From NCBI RefSeq assembly GCF_003480915.1, contig NZ_QUKD01000008.1:1-27843 (forward strand): 27,843 nt of DNA. Direction: 5' to 3'. The notes beneath the pieces were generated by a model, which had not been told where the DNA came from, ran no database searches, and worked only from the letters and a program-made list of their open reading frames with translations. The position numbers were made by a program, and so were the translations under genes. The DNA is from Parabacteroides sp. TM07-1AC. Lineage in GTDB: Bacteria; Bacteroidota; Bacteroidia; Bacteroidales; Tannerellaceae. Below are positions 1 to 6,653 of this stretch, in pieces (position 1 is the stretch's first letter; the number at the start of each line of letters is the position of its first letter).

Positions 1-52
1 TAGTCCTTTAAAGACTACTTCCCCCCTTCCCCCTCCCCGGCTCCTACCCCTT

Positions 53-85
53 GATTTTCCTCTCCGGAAAATCGGTATATATTTG
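53..85 (+). promoter_or_regulatory. Possible promoter with hairpin, upstream of the first gene
   Basis: TATATTTG at 78-85 matches the Bacteroidetes -7 box TAnnTTTG exactly. No TTTG -33 box sits at the usual 19-21 bp distance. An 8-bp inverted repeat (GATTTTCC at 53-60, GGAAAATC at 66-73) lies just upstream. If used, it gives a leader of over 200 nt for the gene at 327. Nothing else I can support lies in 1-326; the first 17 bases form a small hairpin cut by the window edge. Confidence 0.3.
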
Positions 86-326
86 CCGTCACGTTTTTAT
101 TGATCAAACACGTAGATTTATTACTTAACAAAACAAACAACCACCCGATACCGACATGGTTATCCCGTCCGAACGGCATGCTTAACCCACCGTAACGACA
201 CAGGCAAGCTACCCTGGTGATACTACCATGTCAGCCCCGCCCACGCAAGGAAAACCACCCATCGGGATAATTCATAAAAAACACAATAACCATAGGTAGT
301 CCTCTCTTCCCACAACATAAAAAATC

Positions 327-818
327 ATGAGAAAAAAAAGTATTTGCAACCGAAGACTCATCCAGTCCTTCAAAACCTATCGACGCTTTTTAAGTACATA
401 CACCGACCGCGGCGCACTGCTGCACGAAACCGCCCTCTTCCTGCTCAAAACCCAACCGTTGAGCGAGCAGGAAGAAGCCTTCAAAAGAAACTTCTTCGCC
501 ACCTACGCCCTCGAACTGGCCGGGCCATGCGGATGTCACGACGTCTTGCCCGCCCATTTACGCATCGACAATCCGGAGAAAACACAGATACTGATCGAAC
601 TGATGAGCGCCCTGCGACGACGGGGATTGCTGGGAGATATGACTATCAAACAACTGGCGAAAATCCTGAACTGCATCCTTCTGTCGAAATACAGCCTCTC
701 GGGCATGAGAAGCCGCCTCAAGACCGTCCTGCCGGAACTGGAATACGTCGACGGAACCATCCATGCGCTGACTAAAGAAATCAAGCAAAAGAAGAACGAA
801 CAACAAGAACATAAATAA
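327..818 (+). CDS. Hypothetical protein, basic, at head of replication-like island
   Basis: I do not recognise this 163-residue protein. It is basic at both ends (MRKKSICNRR start, a lysine/glutamine-rich last 15 residues), has no signal peptide or membrane segment, and looks mostly alpha-helical. A Cys-Gly-Cys-His cluster occurs near residues 68-71. The middle (residues 95-125, leucine/isoleucine-rich with MTIKQLAKIL) could be a small helical DNA- or protein-binding domain. It reads in the same direction as the helicase/primase cassette but is separated from it by a 336-bp gap that holds repeated octamers, so it may belong to the same element under its own promoter. The ATG at 327 follows an A-rich leader typical of Bacteroidetes starts. 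The coding assignment is fair; the function is unknown. Confidence 0.6.
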   Translation: MRKKSICNRRLIQSFKTYRRFLSTYTDRGALLHETALFLLKTQPLSEQEEAFKRNFFATYALELAGPCGCHDVLPAHLRIDNPEKTQILIELMSALRRRGLLGDMTIKQLAKILNCILLSKYSLSGMRSRLKTVLPELEYVDGTIHALTKEIKQKKNEQQEHK

Positions 819-1154
819 CATTCATCCCGGGAAGAGAGGAAACCTTTCGACCGGTTTTTACGGATCGCTTTGAAAACAAGGCGTTTAACCTCCTGAAAAC
901 AGGGAAGACGACCTTTCGGATATCGACGTTATATTTGTTAAAAATTTTAGAAAAACATCTTGCTCTCTTATATATATTCTTATATAATAATGAAAAGCGT
1001 CTCAAAGATCGTCTCACGATTGTCTCCGAAGCCCGTTTTTCGACTTTGTAAAAGACTGATATATAAACCGATAGAAAGAGAAAAGACCGTCCGGAGATTG
1101 TCTTAAAGATCGTCTACTAATATTTGTTAACAGCAACTTTAAAACCGTATCGTT
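819..1154 (+). other. Gene-free gap: AT-rich tract plus iteron-like octamers
   Basis: This 336-bp gap has no credible gene. It holds a perfect TAnnTTTG box (TATATTTG, 930-937), an AT-rich tract (about 968-992), and two clusters of an octamer close to GATYGTCT spaced 11-12 bp apart: 995 (AAGCGTCT), 1007, 1018, then 1085 (GACCGTCC), 1096, 1108. Four are exact GATYGTCT. This resembles iterons beside an unwinding region, or a multi-site operator. The word ATATTTGTTAA occurs twice (931 and about 1120). Confidence 0.5.
1097..1126 (+). promoter_or_regulatory. Possible promoter of replication cassette, overlapped by octamers
   Basis: ATTG at 1097-1100 and AATATTTG at 1119-1126 are separated by 18 bp and lie about 28 bp before the ATG at 1155. 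They are an imperfect fit to TTTG-N19-21-TAnnTTTG. The octamers at 1096-1103 and 1108-1115 fall between the two boxes, as expected for an operator of an autoregulator. Confidence 0.25.
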
Positions 1155-1619
1155 ATGCAAAACATGAACAACAAAAAAACCGACCTGTTTCTGAGAGGAT
1201 TCCTCAAAGTGCCAAACACCATTCTAAGCAAGATGTATGCCGACGACTCATACACCCGCCAGTACGGCAATCTATACCTCTGCCTCTTGTTTCACGCCAA
1301 CAAGCGCGACGAAGAGATCTCCATCCACTCGCAAACCGTCTACTGCCAACGAGGCGAATGGATCACAACCTACCGGACTATCGAAGACAAGACACAAATC
1401 TCGCGGTCGCGATTGAGTGTATTGCTGGACGATATGGTGGCAGACGGCGTGATCGCTGTGCAGCGGCTGCCCCGCTTCACGATCATTACGATCGTGGGTT
1501 ACGACGACTGGATGAAGGTACCCGCCATCGGTAACCTGCCGCCGGCCATACCGGCCCGGCACATCCCGCCAGCCTATCAGAGAGAGAGTTTTCGCCCCGT
1601 TTACGTACGATTCACCTAA
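1155..1619 (+). CDS. Winged-helix replication/regulatory protein (phage or plasmid replisome-organiser type)
   Basis: A 154-residue cytoplasmic protein. Residues about 66-116 have the pattern of the N-terminal winged-helix domain of phage and plasmid replication proteins: an arginine-glycine 'RGEWITTYRTIED' entry, a helix-turn-helix (TQISRSRLSVLLDDMVADGVI), then a beta wing ending in FTIITIVGYDDW. In that family the domain binds origin DNA and helps load a DnaB-type helicase. The very next gene is a DnaB-like helicase (17-bp gap), which fits. The usual low-complexity linker and C-terminal helicase-loading region are missing; after the wing there is only a proline-rich tail, so this is either a minimal form or a shortened one. 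Octamer repeats upstream are candidate binding sites. A second ATG lies three codons in. Confidence 0.65.
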   Translation: MQNMNNKKTDLFLRGFLKVPNTILSKMYADDSYTRQYGNLYLCLLFHANKRDEEISIHSQTVYCQRGEWITTYRTIEDKTQISRSRLSVLLDDMVADGVIAVQRLPRFTIITIVGYDDWMKVPAIGNLPPAIPARHIPPAYQRESFRPVYVRFT

Positions 1620-1636
1620 ATAAAAACAGACAGATC

Positions 1637-3022
1637 ATGACAAAAGAAGCAAACAAACAACAACAGTTCCCGCTCCCCCTCCCGGCTACGGAAGAGATGG
1701 AACGTGCCGTTATCGCACAAAGCAATGCCATTGCCGACGTGGCGGAGCGTCTCCTGCCCGATATGTTTACCAACCCCGACTACCGCCTGGTCTACCGTGC
1801 CATGACGGCGCTCCACGACCGCGAGGCGGACATCGATATGCTGAGCATCGAAAGCGAAATGCGCTTGCTCGAACCTGAGCAGGCGGCGCGTCTGAACGGG
1901 TTGGGATTTATTGCCGACCATCTGCTGACGGTGCGCAATGCGTCGCATATCCGGACGTATGCTGCTGCCGTGGTGCGTTGCTGGGTGTTGCGCCGGCTAT
2001 GTGCCGATATGAAAGAGCATGCGATCAAGGCGCACGAACCGGCGGTCGACGTGGTGTCGCTGCTCGGACAGGTGCACAAGGGCGTTCAGAAGCTGGAGGA
2101 TTTCTTTGCCGTCAGCAGTACCACACATGCCGCCGGGGAGGTGAGCCGCCGCATCCTCGATACGATTTACCGCGAACAGAGCCTGCATGCCGCCGGAGAG
2201 ATGCAGCAACTGACGACGGGCATCGCGGAGTTCGACCGTCATCTGGGCGGTCTTTACCGGGGCGAACAGCTGGTGCTGGCGGGTCGTCCTTCGATGGGGA
2301 AGACGGCGCTGGCGCTCCACATGGCGTTGGCGGTGGCACGCAAAGGGAAGCGGGTTTGCTTCTTCAGCCTGGAGATGACGGAACGGCAACTGGTGAGCCG
2401 CCTGCTTTGTATGCTGAGCGGCGTGGAGCCCGACAAACTGCGTTTCAAGCAACTGGCGGAAGACGACCGGGCGAAGCTGGAGGCGGCGGCCGAGGAACTG
2501 GATCGCCTGCCGCTTTTCCTGAACTATTGCAGCGGCTGCACGTTCGAGGAGATCCGGGCGAAGACGATGGCGCTGCACCGTCGGATGCCGCTCGACCTGA
2601 TCATCGTGGATTACCTCAACTTGATACAGGTGAATCCTGCCGGACGTGGCGAGGTGAGGGACACGATGGATCTGGCGTTGGGCGATGTGTGCCGTAAGCT
2701 GAAGAACCTGATCATGGAGGCGGATGTGGCGGGTATCGTACTGGCGCAATTGAACCGTAACTGCGAGGCGCGTCAGGATCATGTCCCGGTGATGAGCGAC
2801 CTGCGTAACTCGGGCGAGATCGAGCAGATAGCGGACAGCATCGCGTTTGTCTACCGTCCGGAGCAGTACCGCGAGTATTACGACAAGCATACGAAGGAGG
2901 ATATGCGTGGCGTGGGCCAGTTGTTCATCGCCAAGAACCGCAACGGGGCGACGGGCGAAGTGCGTTTCCGGTATAATGCCAGCCTGACGCAGATTTATCC
3001 TTACAAAAACAAATTATCATGA
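1637..3022 (+). CDS. DnaB-like replicative helicase
   Basis: A 461-residue hexameric-type 5'-3' DNA helicase. Residues about 17-120 match the DnaB N-terminal helical domain (primase and loader contacts). Residues about 190-455 are the RecA-like motor: Walker A GRPSMGKT (216-223), the ETER-like FFSLEMTERQL (242-252), Walker B LIIVDYLNLI with D325, and the GQLFIAKNRNGATG segment (427-440) with the arginine finger. The length is close to chromosomal DnaB (about 450-520). All core motifs are intact, so it should be active. It differs from a housekeeping DnaB in context: it follows a winged-helix replication protein and its stop overlaps the primase start (ATGA at 3019-3022), giving translational coupling. 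I infer an element-specific helicase rather than the main chromosomal one; the cellular dnaB would be elsewhere. Confidence 0.85.
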   Translation: MTKEANKQQQFPLPLPATEEMERAVIAQSNAIADVAERLLPDMFTNPDYRLVYRAMTALHDREADIDMLSIESEMRLLEPEQAARLNGLGFIADHLLTVRNASHIRTYAAAVVRCWVLRRLCADMKEHAIKAHEPAVDVVSLLGQVHKGVQKLEDFFAVSSTTHAAGEVSRRILDTIYREQSLHAAGEMQQLTTGIAEFDRHLGGLYRGEQLVLAGRPSMGKTALALHMALAVARKGKRVCFFSLEMTERQLVSRLLCMLSGVEPDKLRFKQLAEDDRAKLEAAAEELDRLPLFLNYCSGCTFEEIRAKTMALHRRMPLDLIIVDYLNLIQVNPAGRGEVRDTMDLALGDVCRKLKNLIMEADVAGIVLAQLNRNCEARQDHVPVMSDLRNSGEIEQIADSIAFVYRPEQYREYYDKHTKEDMRGVGQLFIAKNRNGATGEVRFRYNASLTQIYPYKNKLS

Positions 3023-4530
3023 ACATCCAACAATTAAAAAACGCCAACCCCATCGAACGGGTGGCGGCGCGTTATGCCACCCTGCATCGGGCTGGCACCA
3101 ACTACAAGATGCTATGCCCGTTTCACGACGACCATCATCCGTCACTGATGCTGCATGTGGGCAAACAGTTTTTCAAATGCCATGCCTGCGGGGCGGGAGG
3201 CGATGTGATCACGCTGGTGATGGAGATGGAGCATTGCTCGTTTGCCGAAGCGGTAGGGATTTTGACGGCAGGATCGACGGCAGGATCTACATCGGTGACA
3301 CACCCCCTGCCCCCTCTCCAGAGGGGAAAAGTTACTATCAGTCCGGATCAGCAGGGGGTAACTCCCTCCCCTCTTGAGAGGGGGCAGGGGGTGTGTAATC
3401 TTCTCTCCGCCAACCAACAATTCCTGCAATCCCTCCAGCCCTGTCCCTCCGGCCACAGCGAACTCTCTCCCACCTGGCTCGACTTCGGGGTCGGATTGGC
3501 TCCGGCCTTCGTGCCCGATGCTTTCCGTGCGATGCGCAGCCGCATTGTCTTCCCGATCTACGATGCGGAAAAGGTGCTGACGGGTTTCGGTGCACGCCGT
3601 ATCGACAATGGCCTGCCGGACGCAGCAGCCGACAGTTCCCCCAAATACATCAACACCGCCAACGACGGACTGTTCGACAAGAGCCGCACGCTCTACGGGA
3701 TTCACCGGGCAACAGAGGCGATCCGCAAGGAGGGCTTCGTTTTTCTGGTGGAAGGATATAAGGATGTCCTCGCCATGCATGCCGCCGGATTCTATCACAC
3801 GGTGGCTTTATGTGGGACAGCGCTGACCGACGGGCAGGCGGATATTCTCTCGCGCTACACCTCCTGCCTGCATCTGCTGCTCGACGGTGACGGGCCCGGA
3901 CAGAAGGCTGCCGCAAAGATTGCCGCCGAACGGCAGCGTCAGTTCAGTGTACGTACTTCCTCTATCCCCGGCGGCGAGGATCCCGACGAGTTGTTCCGCC
4001 GGCTGGGGAAGGCCGGTTTTCGCACCTATCTGCATCATCTGACCGCACAGGGTTGTTATTCGGCACGCCGTCTGCTGGGGTATTGCCTGCGACAGCCGTC
4101 GCTCGCTCCTTTGCTCGAAGGGATGCTCGAAGCGGACGATATGCGGTTTGCCGACAGCGATTACAATGACTTGCTGCATTGCCTGGCGTTGCAGGAGGAG
4201 TGTCCGGAGGAGTTGCAGGTGTTCGCCGGTTACCTGGAAGAGTTGCTGCCGGAGTTGTTTCCGGCCCTCCCCGAATTGCCGGGCGTACCGGAGGGGATGA
4301 CGGATGAGCAGATCCCGCTATCGCACGAGGTCATGCTCCGGATACTTCTCACGGAGTATTACGAAGAAAAGATCATCGGTGAAGGCCGCCGTTTGCGTCG
4401 GCAGATACAGTCCGTCGACCCGGCTGACCGCCCTACCCTCTTCCGCGACCTTCATCGTCAGCTCCGTCACCTCTCACAGATCACCCGCGAGGCGGAACGG
4501 ACGGCGGCAGTGGATGAGAGGTGGTTTTAG
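3019..4530 (+). CDS. DnaG-type primase (CHC2 zinc finger + TOPRIM) with in-frame repeat insertion
   Basis: A 503-residue RNA primase partner of the upstream helicase, overlapping its stop codon. The CHC2 zinc finger is complete: C33, H36, C54, C57 within CPFHDDHHPS and FKCHACGAGG. The polymerase core contains FPIYDAEKVLTGFGAR (178-193) and SPKYINTANDG (207-217). The TOPRIM domain has VEGYKD with E245 and LLDGDGPG with D289 and D291, the metal-binding acidic residues. The C-terminal 150 residues are a less conserved helical region that may bind helicase. Oddly, residues about 94-126 are encoded by a pair of REP-like palindromes, replacing or expanding the linker between zinc finger and polymerase core; the frame stays open. 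A 12-bp in-frame tandem duplication (3264-3287) precedes it. Catalytic motifs are intact, so function is plausible. Confidence 0.85.
   Translation: MNIQQLKNANPIERVAARYATLHRAGTNYKMLCPFHDDHHPSLMLHVGKQFFKCHACGAGGDVITLVMEMEHCSFAEAVGILTAGSTAGSTSVTHPLPPLQRGKVTISPDQQGVTPSPLERGQGVCNLLSANQQFLQSLQPCPSGHSELSPTWLDFGVGLAPAFVPDAFRAMRSRIVFPIYDAEKVLTGFGARRIDNGLPDAAADSSPKYINTANDGLFDKSRTLYGIHRATEAIRKEGFVFLVEGYKDVLAMHAAGFYHTVALCGTALTDGQADILSRYTSCLHLLLDGDGPGQKAAAKIAAERQRQFSVRTSSIPGGEDPDELFRRLGKAGFRTYLHHLTAQGCYSARRLLGYCLRQPSLAPLLEGMLEADDMRFADSDYNDLLHCLALQEECPEELQVFAGYLEELLPELFPALPELPGVPEGMTDEQIPLSHEVMLRILLTEYYEEKIIGEGRRLRRQIQSVDPADRPTLFRDLHRQLRHLSQITREAERTAAVDERWF
3298..3396. repeat. REP-like inverted repeat pair inside primase gene
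   Basis: Left arm 3298-3335 and right arm 3358-3396 are near-perfect inverted copies about 38 bp long. Both start ACACACCCCCTGCCCCCTCT at the outer edge and end GTTAC toward the centre, with a 22-bp spacer. Each arm has its own small palindrome (CCTCT..AGAGG). Related arms recur at 6654-6751. The insertion codes for about 33 residues in the primase frame. Confidence 0.8.
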
Positions 4531-4559
4531 GGGGCTGACGCCATAAAAAATGGAGATAA

Positions 4560-4591
4560 TTTGTTTATCAGGAAAAGATATTGTTCCTTTG
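4560..4591 (+). promoter_or_regulatory. Bacteroidetes-type promoter, copy 1
   Basis: TTTG (4560-4563), 20-bp spacer, TTCCTTTG (4584-4591) is one base off the TAnnTTTG -7 consensus. A nearly identical sequence, including the GGAAAAGATATTG spacer, lies at 4907-4938. It sits 37 bp before the antitoxin-like gene at 4629. Confidence 0.65.
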
Positions 4592-4628
4592 TGACAAAGG
4601 TTATATTATAAAGAAAGGAACCAAATCT

Positions 4629-4880
4629 ATGACAAAGAAAAAGTACTCCGAACAGGATGAAACGACTTCCCGTTCATCTGTCAATGAACCCATAGTTTCT
4701 TACGGGTTAAGTGAAGTTATAGGACAAACATCGCCTGCCCAATACTCCTTAGATGAACTGAAGGCTCATCTGGCTATATCCCTGGAAGATATTAAAGCCG
4801 GACGCATACACAATCATGAAGATATTCCTAACCTGCGTCCTCAATGGTATGGGATACCCGGCAAAATCCGGCTAGTCTGA
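4629..4880 (+). CDS. Antitoxin-like small protein, no adjacent toxin partner of its own
   Basis: An 83-residue soluble, charged protein. The segment YSLDELKAHLAISLEDIKAGRIHNHEDI (about residues 40-67, described by its key turns DELK, LEDIKAGR, HEDI) has the C-terminal look of antitoxins of small toxin-antitoxin modules, where 'D-I-x-A-G-R-x-x-x-x-E-E' precedes the toxin-binding tail. It then ends with an unusual NLRPQWYGIPGKIRLV tail. No RelE/ParE-type toxin follows; the next gene is the MNT/HEPN pair after a 73-bp gap with its own promoter. I chose ATG 4629 over an upstream in-frame TTG at 4581, because that TTG lies inside the promoter. Function as antitoxin is a family-level inference from a short motif. 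Confidence 0.5.
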   Translation: MTKKKYSEQDETTSRSSVNEPIVSYGLSEVIGQTSPAQYSLDELKAHLAISLEDIKAGRIHNHEDIPNLRPQWYGIPGKIRLV

Positions 4881-4906
4881 AGGTGCATTTGTAAAAGCTA
4901 ACAGAA

Positions 4907-4938
4907 TTTGCTTTTTAGGAAAAGATATTGTTACTTTG
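4907..4938 (+). promoter_or_regulatory. Bacteroidetes-type promoter, copy 2
   Basis: TTTG (4907-4910), 20-bp spacer, TTACTTTG (4931-4938), close to TTTG-N19-21-TAnnTTTG. The start codon at 4954 is only 15 bp away, so the MNT mRNA leader would be very short. It duplicates the promoter at 4560-4591. Confidence 0.65.
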
Positions 4939-4953
4939 TGGAAAAGGTAGTAT

Positions 4954-5268
4954 ATGAACAGACCTGATATTGTACATAAAATAAAAGAGATTTTACATCG
5001 GGTAGCACCTGGTGCAGAAGTTATTCTGTACGGTTCGGAAGCGAGGGGTGATGCCAGGCCGAGTTCTGATATAGACATTTTAATATTGGTTGATAAAGAC
5101 CATTTATCCTATAATGATATCACCGCTATCACCTATCCCCTATACGATTTAGAATTGACAGAACAAGTGAGTATCAGCCCATTGGTATATACCAAAAAAC
5201 AATGGCAAAACCGACCGTTCAAAACTCCATTTTATATAAATGTAATCAATGAGGGTATCAGATTATGA
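4954..5268 (+). CDS. mntA: MNT-type nucleotidyltransferase (antitoxin of HEPN/MNT module)
   Basis: A 104-residue minimal nucleotidyltransferase. The signature GSEARGDARPSSDIDILI (residues 27-44) fits the GSx10DxD motif: G27-S28, then D39 and D41 as metal ligands. Families of this size pair with HEPN proteins; in characterised type VII systems the MNT protein inactivates the HEPN ribonuclease by attaching AMP to it. Its TGA stop overlaps the HEPN ATG (5265-5268), giving tight coupling and fixed stoichiometry. It has its own promoter 15 bp upstream, a copy of that in front of the neighbouring antitoxin-like gene. Catalytic residues are intact. The role as antitoxin is inferred from pairing. Confidence 0.8.
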   Translation: MNRPDIVHKIKEILHRVAPGAEVILYGSEARGDARPSSDIDILILVDKDHLSYNDITAITYPLYDLELTEQVSISPLVYTKKQWQNRPFKTPFYINVINEGIRL

Positions 5269-5672
5269 AACAGCAAATGGATGAAGAAAGCATAAAAGCA
5301 TTGGTTTCATATCGCTTGAAGCGGGCTAAAGAAACATTACATGAAGCTGATATCCTGATGAAAGACTGTTGCTACAATGCCGCAGTCAACAGGCTTTATT
5401 ATGCCTGCTATTACGCTGTTATCGCTTTACTTGTAAAAAATCATATAGCTGCACAAACCCATGATGGAGTGAAGCAAATGTTTGGATTGCATTTCATCGT
5501 CACAGGAAAGATCGACCGGAGATATTCCCGCTTTTATAGTCAACTCTTTAATGACAGGATGAGTGGTGACTATGACGATTTCCTGTTTTATGATAGAGAC
5601 ATGTTATCTGAACTACGTCCCAAGTCTGCCGAATTTATAGCCTTGATCGAATCTATATTGTCAGAAGCATAA
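5265..5672 (+). CDS. hepT: HEPN-domain protein (UPF0332-like), putative toxin
   Basis: A 135-residue all-helical HEPN protein. Landmarks are VSYRLKRAKETLHEA in helix 1, NAAVNRLYYACYYAVIALL (about 38-56) in helix 2, and the conserved ending LFNDRMSGDYDDF (about 94-106). HEPN proteins in such pairs are ribonucleases or RNA-targeting toxins held in check by MNT. The Rx4-6H motif used by many HEPN RNases is not at its usual position; the only R-x5-H is R20-H26 in helix 1. This may be a UPF0332-type variant with a different or lost active site. It overlaps the MNT stop by ATGA. No terminator is obvious in the 134-bp gap that follows. Confidence 0.75.
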   Translation: MKQQMDEESIKALVSYRLKRAKETLHEADILMKDCCYNAAVNRLYYACYYAVIALLVKNHIAAQTHDGVKQMFGLHFIVTGKIDRRYSRFYSQLFNDRMSGDYDDFLFYDRDMLSELRPKSAEFIALIESILSEA

Positions 5673-5743
5673 AGAATCCAAACAACCCCGAACCTCCCCC
5701 AACCCACACGAACAATCGCGAACTGCCCGCCTGCCGCATGTCG

Positions 5744-5767
5744 TAGCTTTGTATTGTAATATTACAA
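5744..5767 (+). promoter_or_regulatory. Promoter of HU-like gene with palindromic operator
   Basis: TAGCTTTG at 5744-5751 is a perfect TAnnTTTG -7 box. Immediately downstream, TTGTAATATTACAA (5754-5767) is a perfect 14-bp palindrome that would span the transcription start, a position expected for a repressor site. No clear TTTG -33 box is present. The HU-like ATG is at 5807. Confidence 0.5.
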
Positions 5768-5806
5768 CAGACAACAAAGTTATTCACCATTAAAAACTTT
5801 CTAATC

Positions 5807-6256
5807 ATGGCAGTAAAATATCGTTTAGTTCAGAGAAAGGACATGAGTAAGGATGCAGCGCCGGACGCTAAGTTGGTATATGCAGTAAGCAGTTCGACCG
5901 GGATGTGCGACACCGCCCAGATGTGTGATATCATAGCCGACCGCTCGGCAGCCACACCGGGTGACGTGAAACTGGTATTGGACGGCGTGCTTCACGTCCT
6001 GAAACAGAAACTCCCGGACGGGCAAACCGTTCAATTGGGTGACCTGGGATATATCCAGGTGGTATTGGGTAGTAAAGGGGCGGCTACTGAAAAGGACTTC
6101 AGTGCCAACCTGATTAAAAGCCGTCGTATCCTGTTCCGCCCAGGAAAAGTGCTTGTGCAGCTGGCACAAAACTTCAAGACGGAGCGTTACGCCACCTCCG
6201 GCAGCACGACAACGCCGCCGAAGGATGATGAAGACGACAGGCCGGTGATCGAGTAG
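5807..6256 (+). CDS. HU-like DNA-binding protein (HU-HIG type)
   Basis: A 149-residue member of the Bacteroidales HU-like family. It opens MAVKYRLVQRKDM, which in these proteins precedes the HU fold, and contains the LPDGQTVQLGDLGYIQVVLGS turn (about 69-89), where classical HU has its beta-arm base. The C-terminal tail is acidic and proline-rich (PPKDDEDDRPVIE). It is longer than HU/IHF (about 90-100 residues). Bacteroidales genomes often place this gene beside a DUF4248 gene and a cell-wall amidase or glucosaminidase, as here. The likely role is DNA bending or nucleoid architecture for this locus; no direct evidence of target. Its own promoter carries a palindrome, so autoregulation is possible. 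Confidence 0.8.
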   Translation: MAVKYRLVQRKDMSKDAAPDAKLVYAVSSSTGMCDTAQMCDIIADRSAATPGDVKLVLDGVLHVLKQKLPDGQTVQLGDLGYIQVVLGSKGAATEKDFSANLIKSRRILFRPGKVLVQLAQNFKTERYATSGSTTTPPKDDEDDRPVIE

Positions 6257-6286
6257 TCAGACCAACGATCGAGTAGCCAGGAGCAG

Positions 6287-6514
6287 TCAGGGTTCCCCCA
6301 AATGATCGAAAATACATGTCGCCTGTTTGGGGGTCAACACCTTCCTTCCCGGTTTCCAGCCACAAGCCGTCAGCCGGGAAGTCAACTCGTCACTCAGTTT
6401 GATCCAGCGCCGGAGCTGCACGGAAGCACATTCGGGCTTACTGTCGGGGAAATACAACAGGGCCAGTTCCTGATATCCCCACACACGTTCGATCTTTTGT
6501 TTTTCGTCAGACAT
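6287..6514 (-). CDS. DUF4248 family protein
   Basis: A 75-residue protein with the family pattern ERVWGYQELALLYFPDSKP, then VQLRRWI and GWKPGRKVLTPKQATCIFDHLGEP. This is a small helical protein of unknown function, found next to HU-like genes in Bacteroidales; the central WGYQELA...LRRW pattern looks like a MerR/excisionase-like helix-turn-helix, which is my inference. I use ATG 6514; the longer frame begins at a TTG at 6556. It is convergent with the HU-like gene, with 30 bp between stops that include two copies of GATCGAGTAGYCAG (6247 and 6267). Confidence 0.75.
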   Translation of the reverse strand: MSDEKQKIERVWGYQELALLYFPDSKPECASVQLRRWIKLSDELTSRLTACGWKPGRKVLTPKQATCIFDHLGEP

Positions 6515-6653
6515 AACTCTTCGTTTTACTTGTTCAAGATGTATAAAGATACTCAATTACAAGCGAATAGACAAGAAAAAAAGAGGTTATTTATCTATAA
6601 GGCGAACCTTTCAGGTATAGAAAGATGTGAGCTATCTATTTACAGCGTCGGGA

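Noticed and set aside
1997..2890. Long open frame on the minus strand opposite the helicase gene
   Set aside because: Histidine/arginine/glutamine-rich, no domain, and fully inside a gene with intact helicase motifs; a shadow of GC-rich coding DNA.
3298..3396. Primase called as pseudogene because of the repeat insertion
   Set aside because: The frame remains open and zinc-finger and TOPRIM residues on both sides are intact.
6247..6280. Direct repeat GATCGAGTAGYCAG at the HU-like stop
   Set aside because: Short local duplication of the stop region; no partner sites or regulatory context seen.
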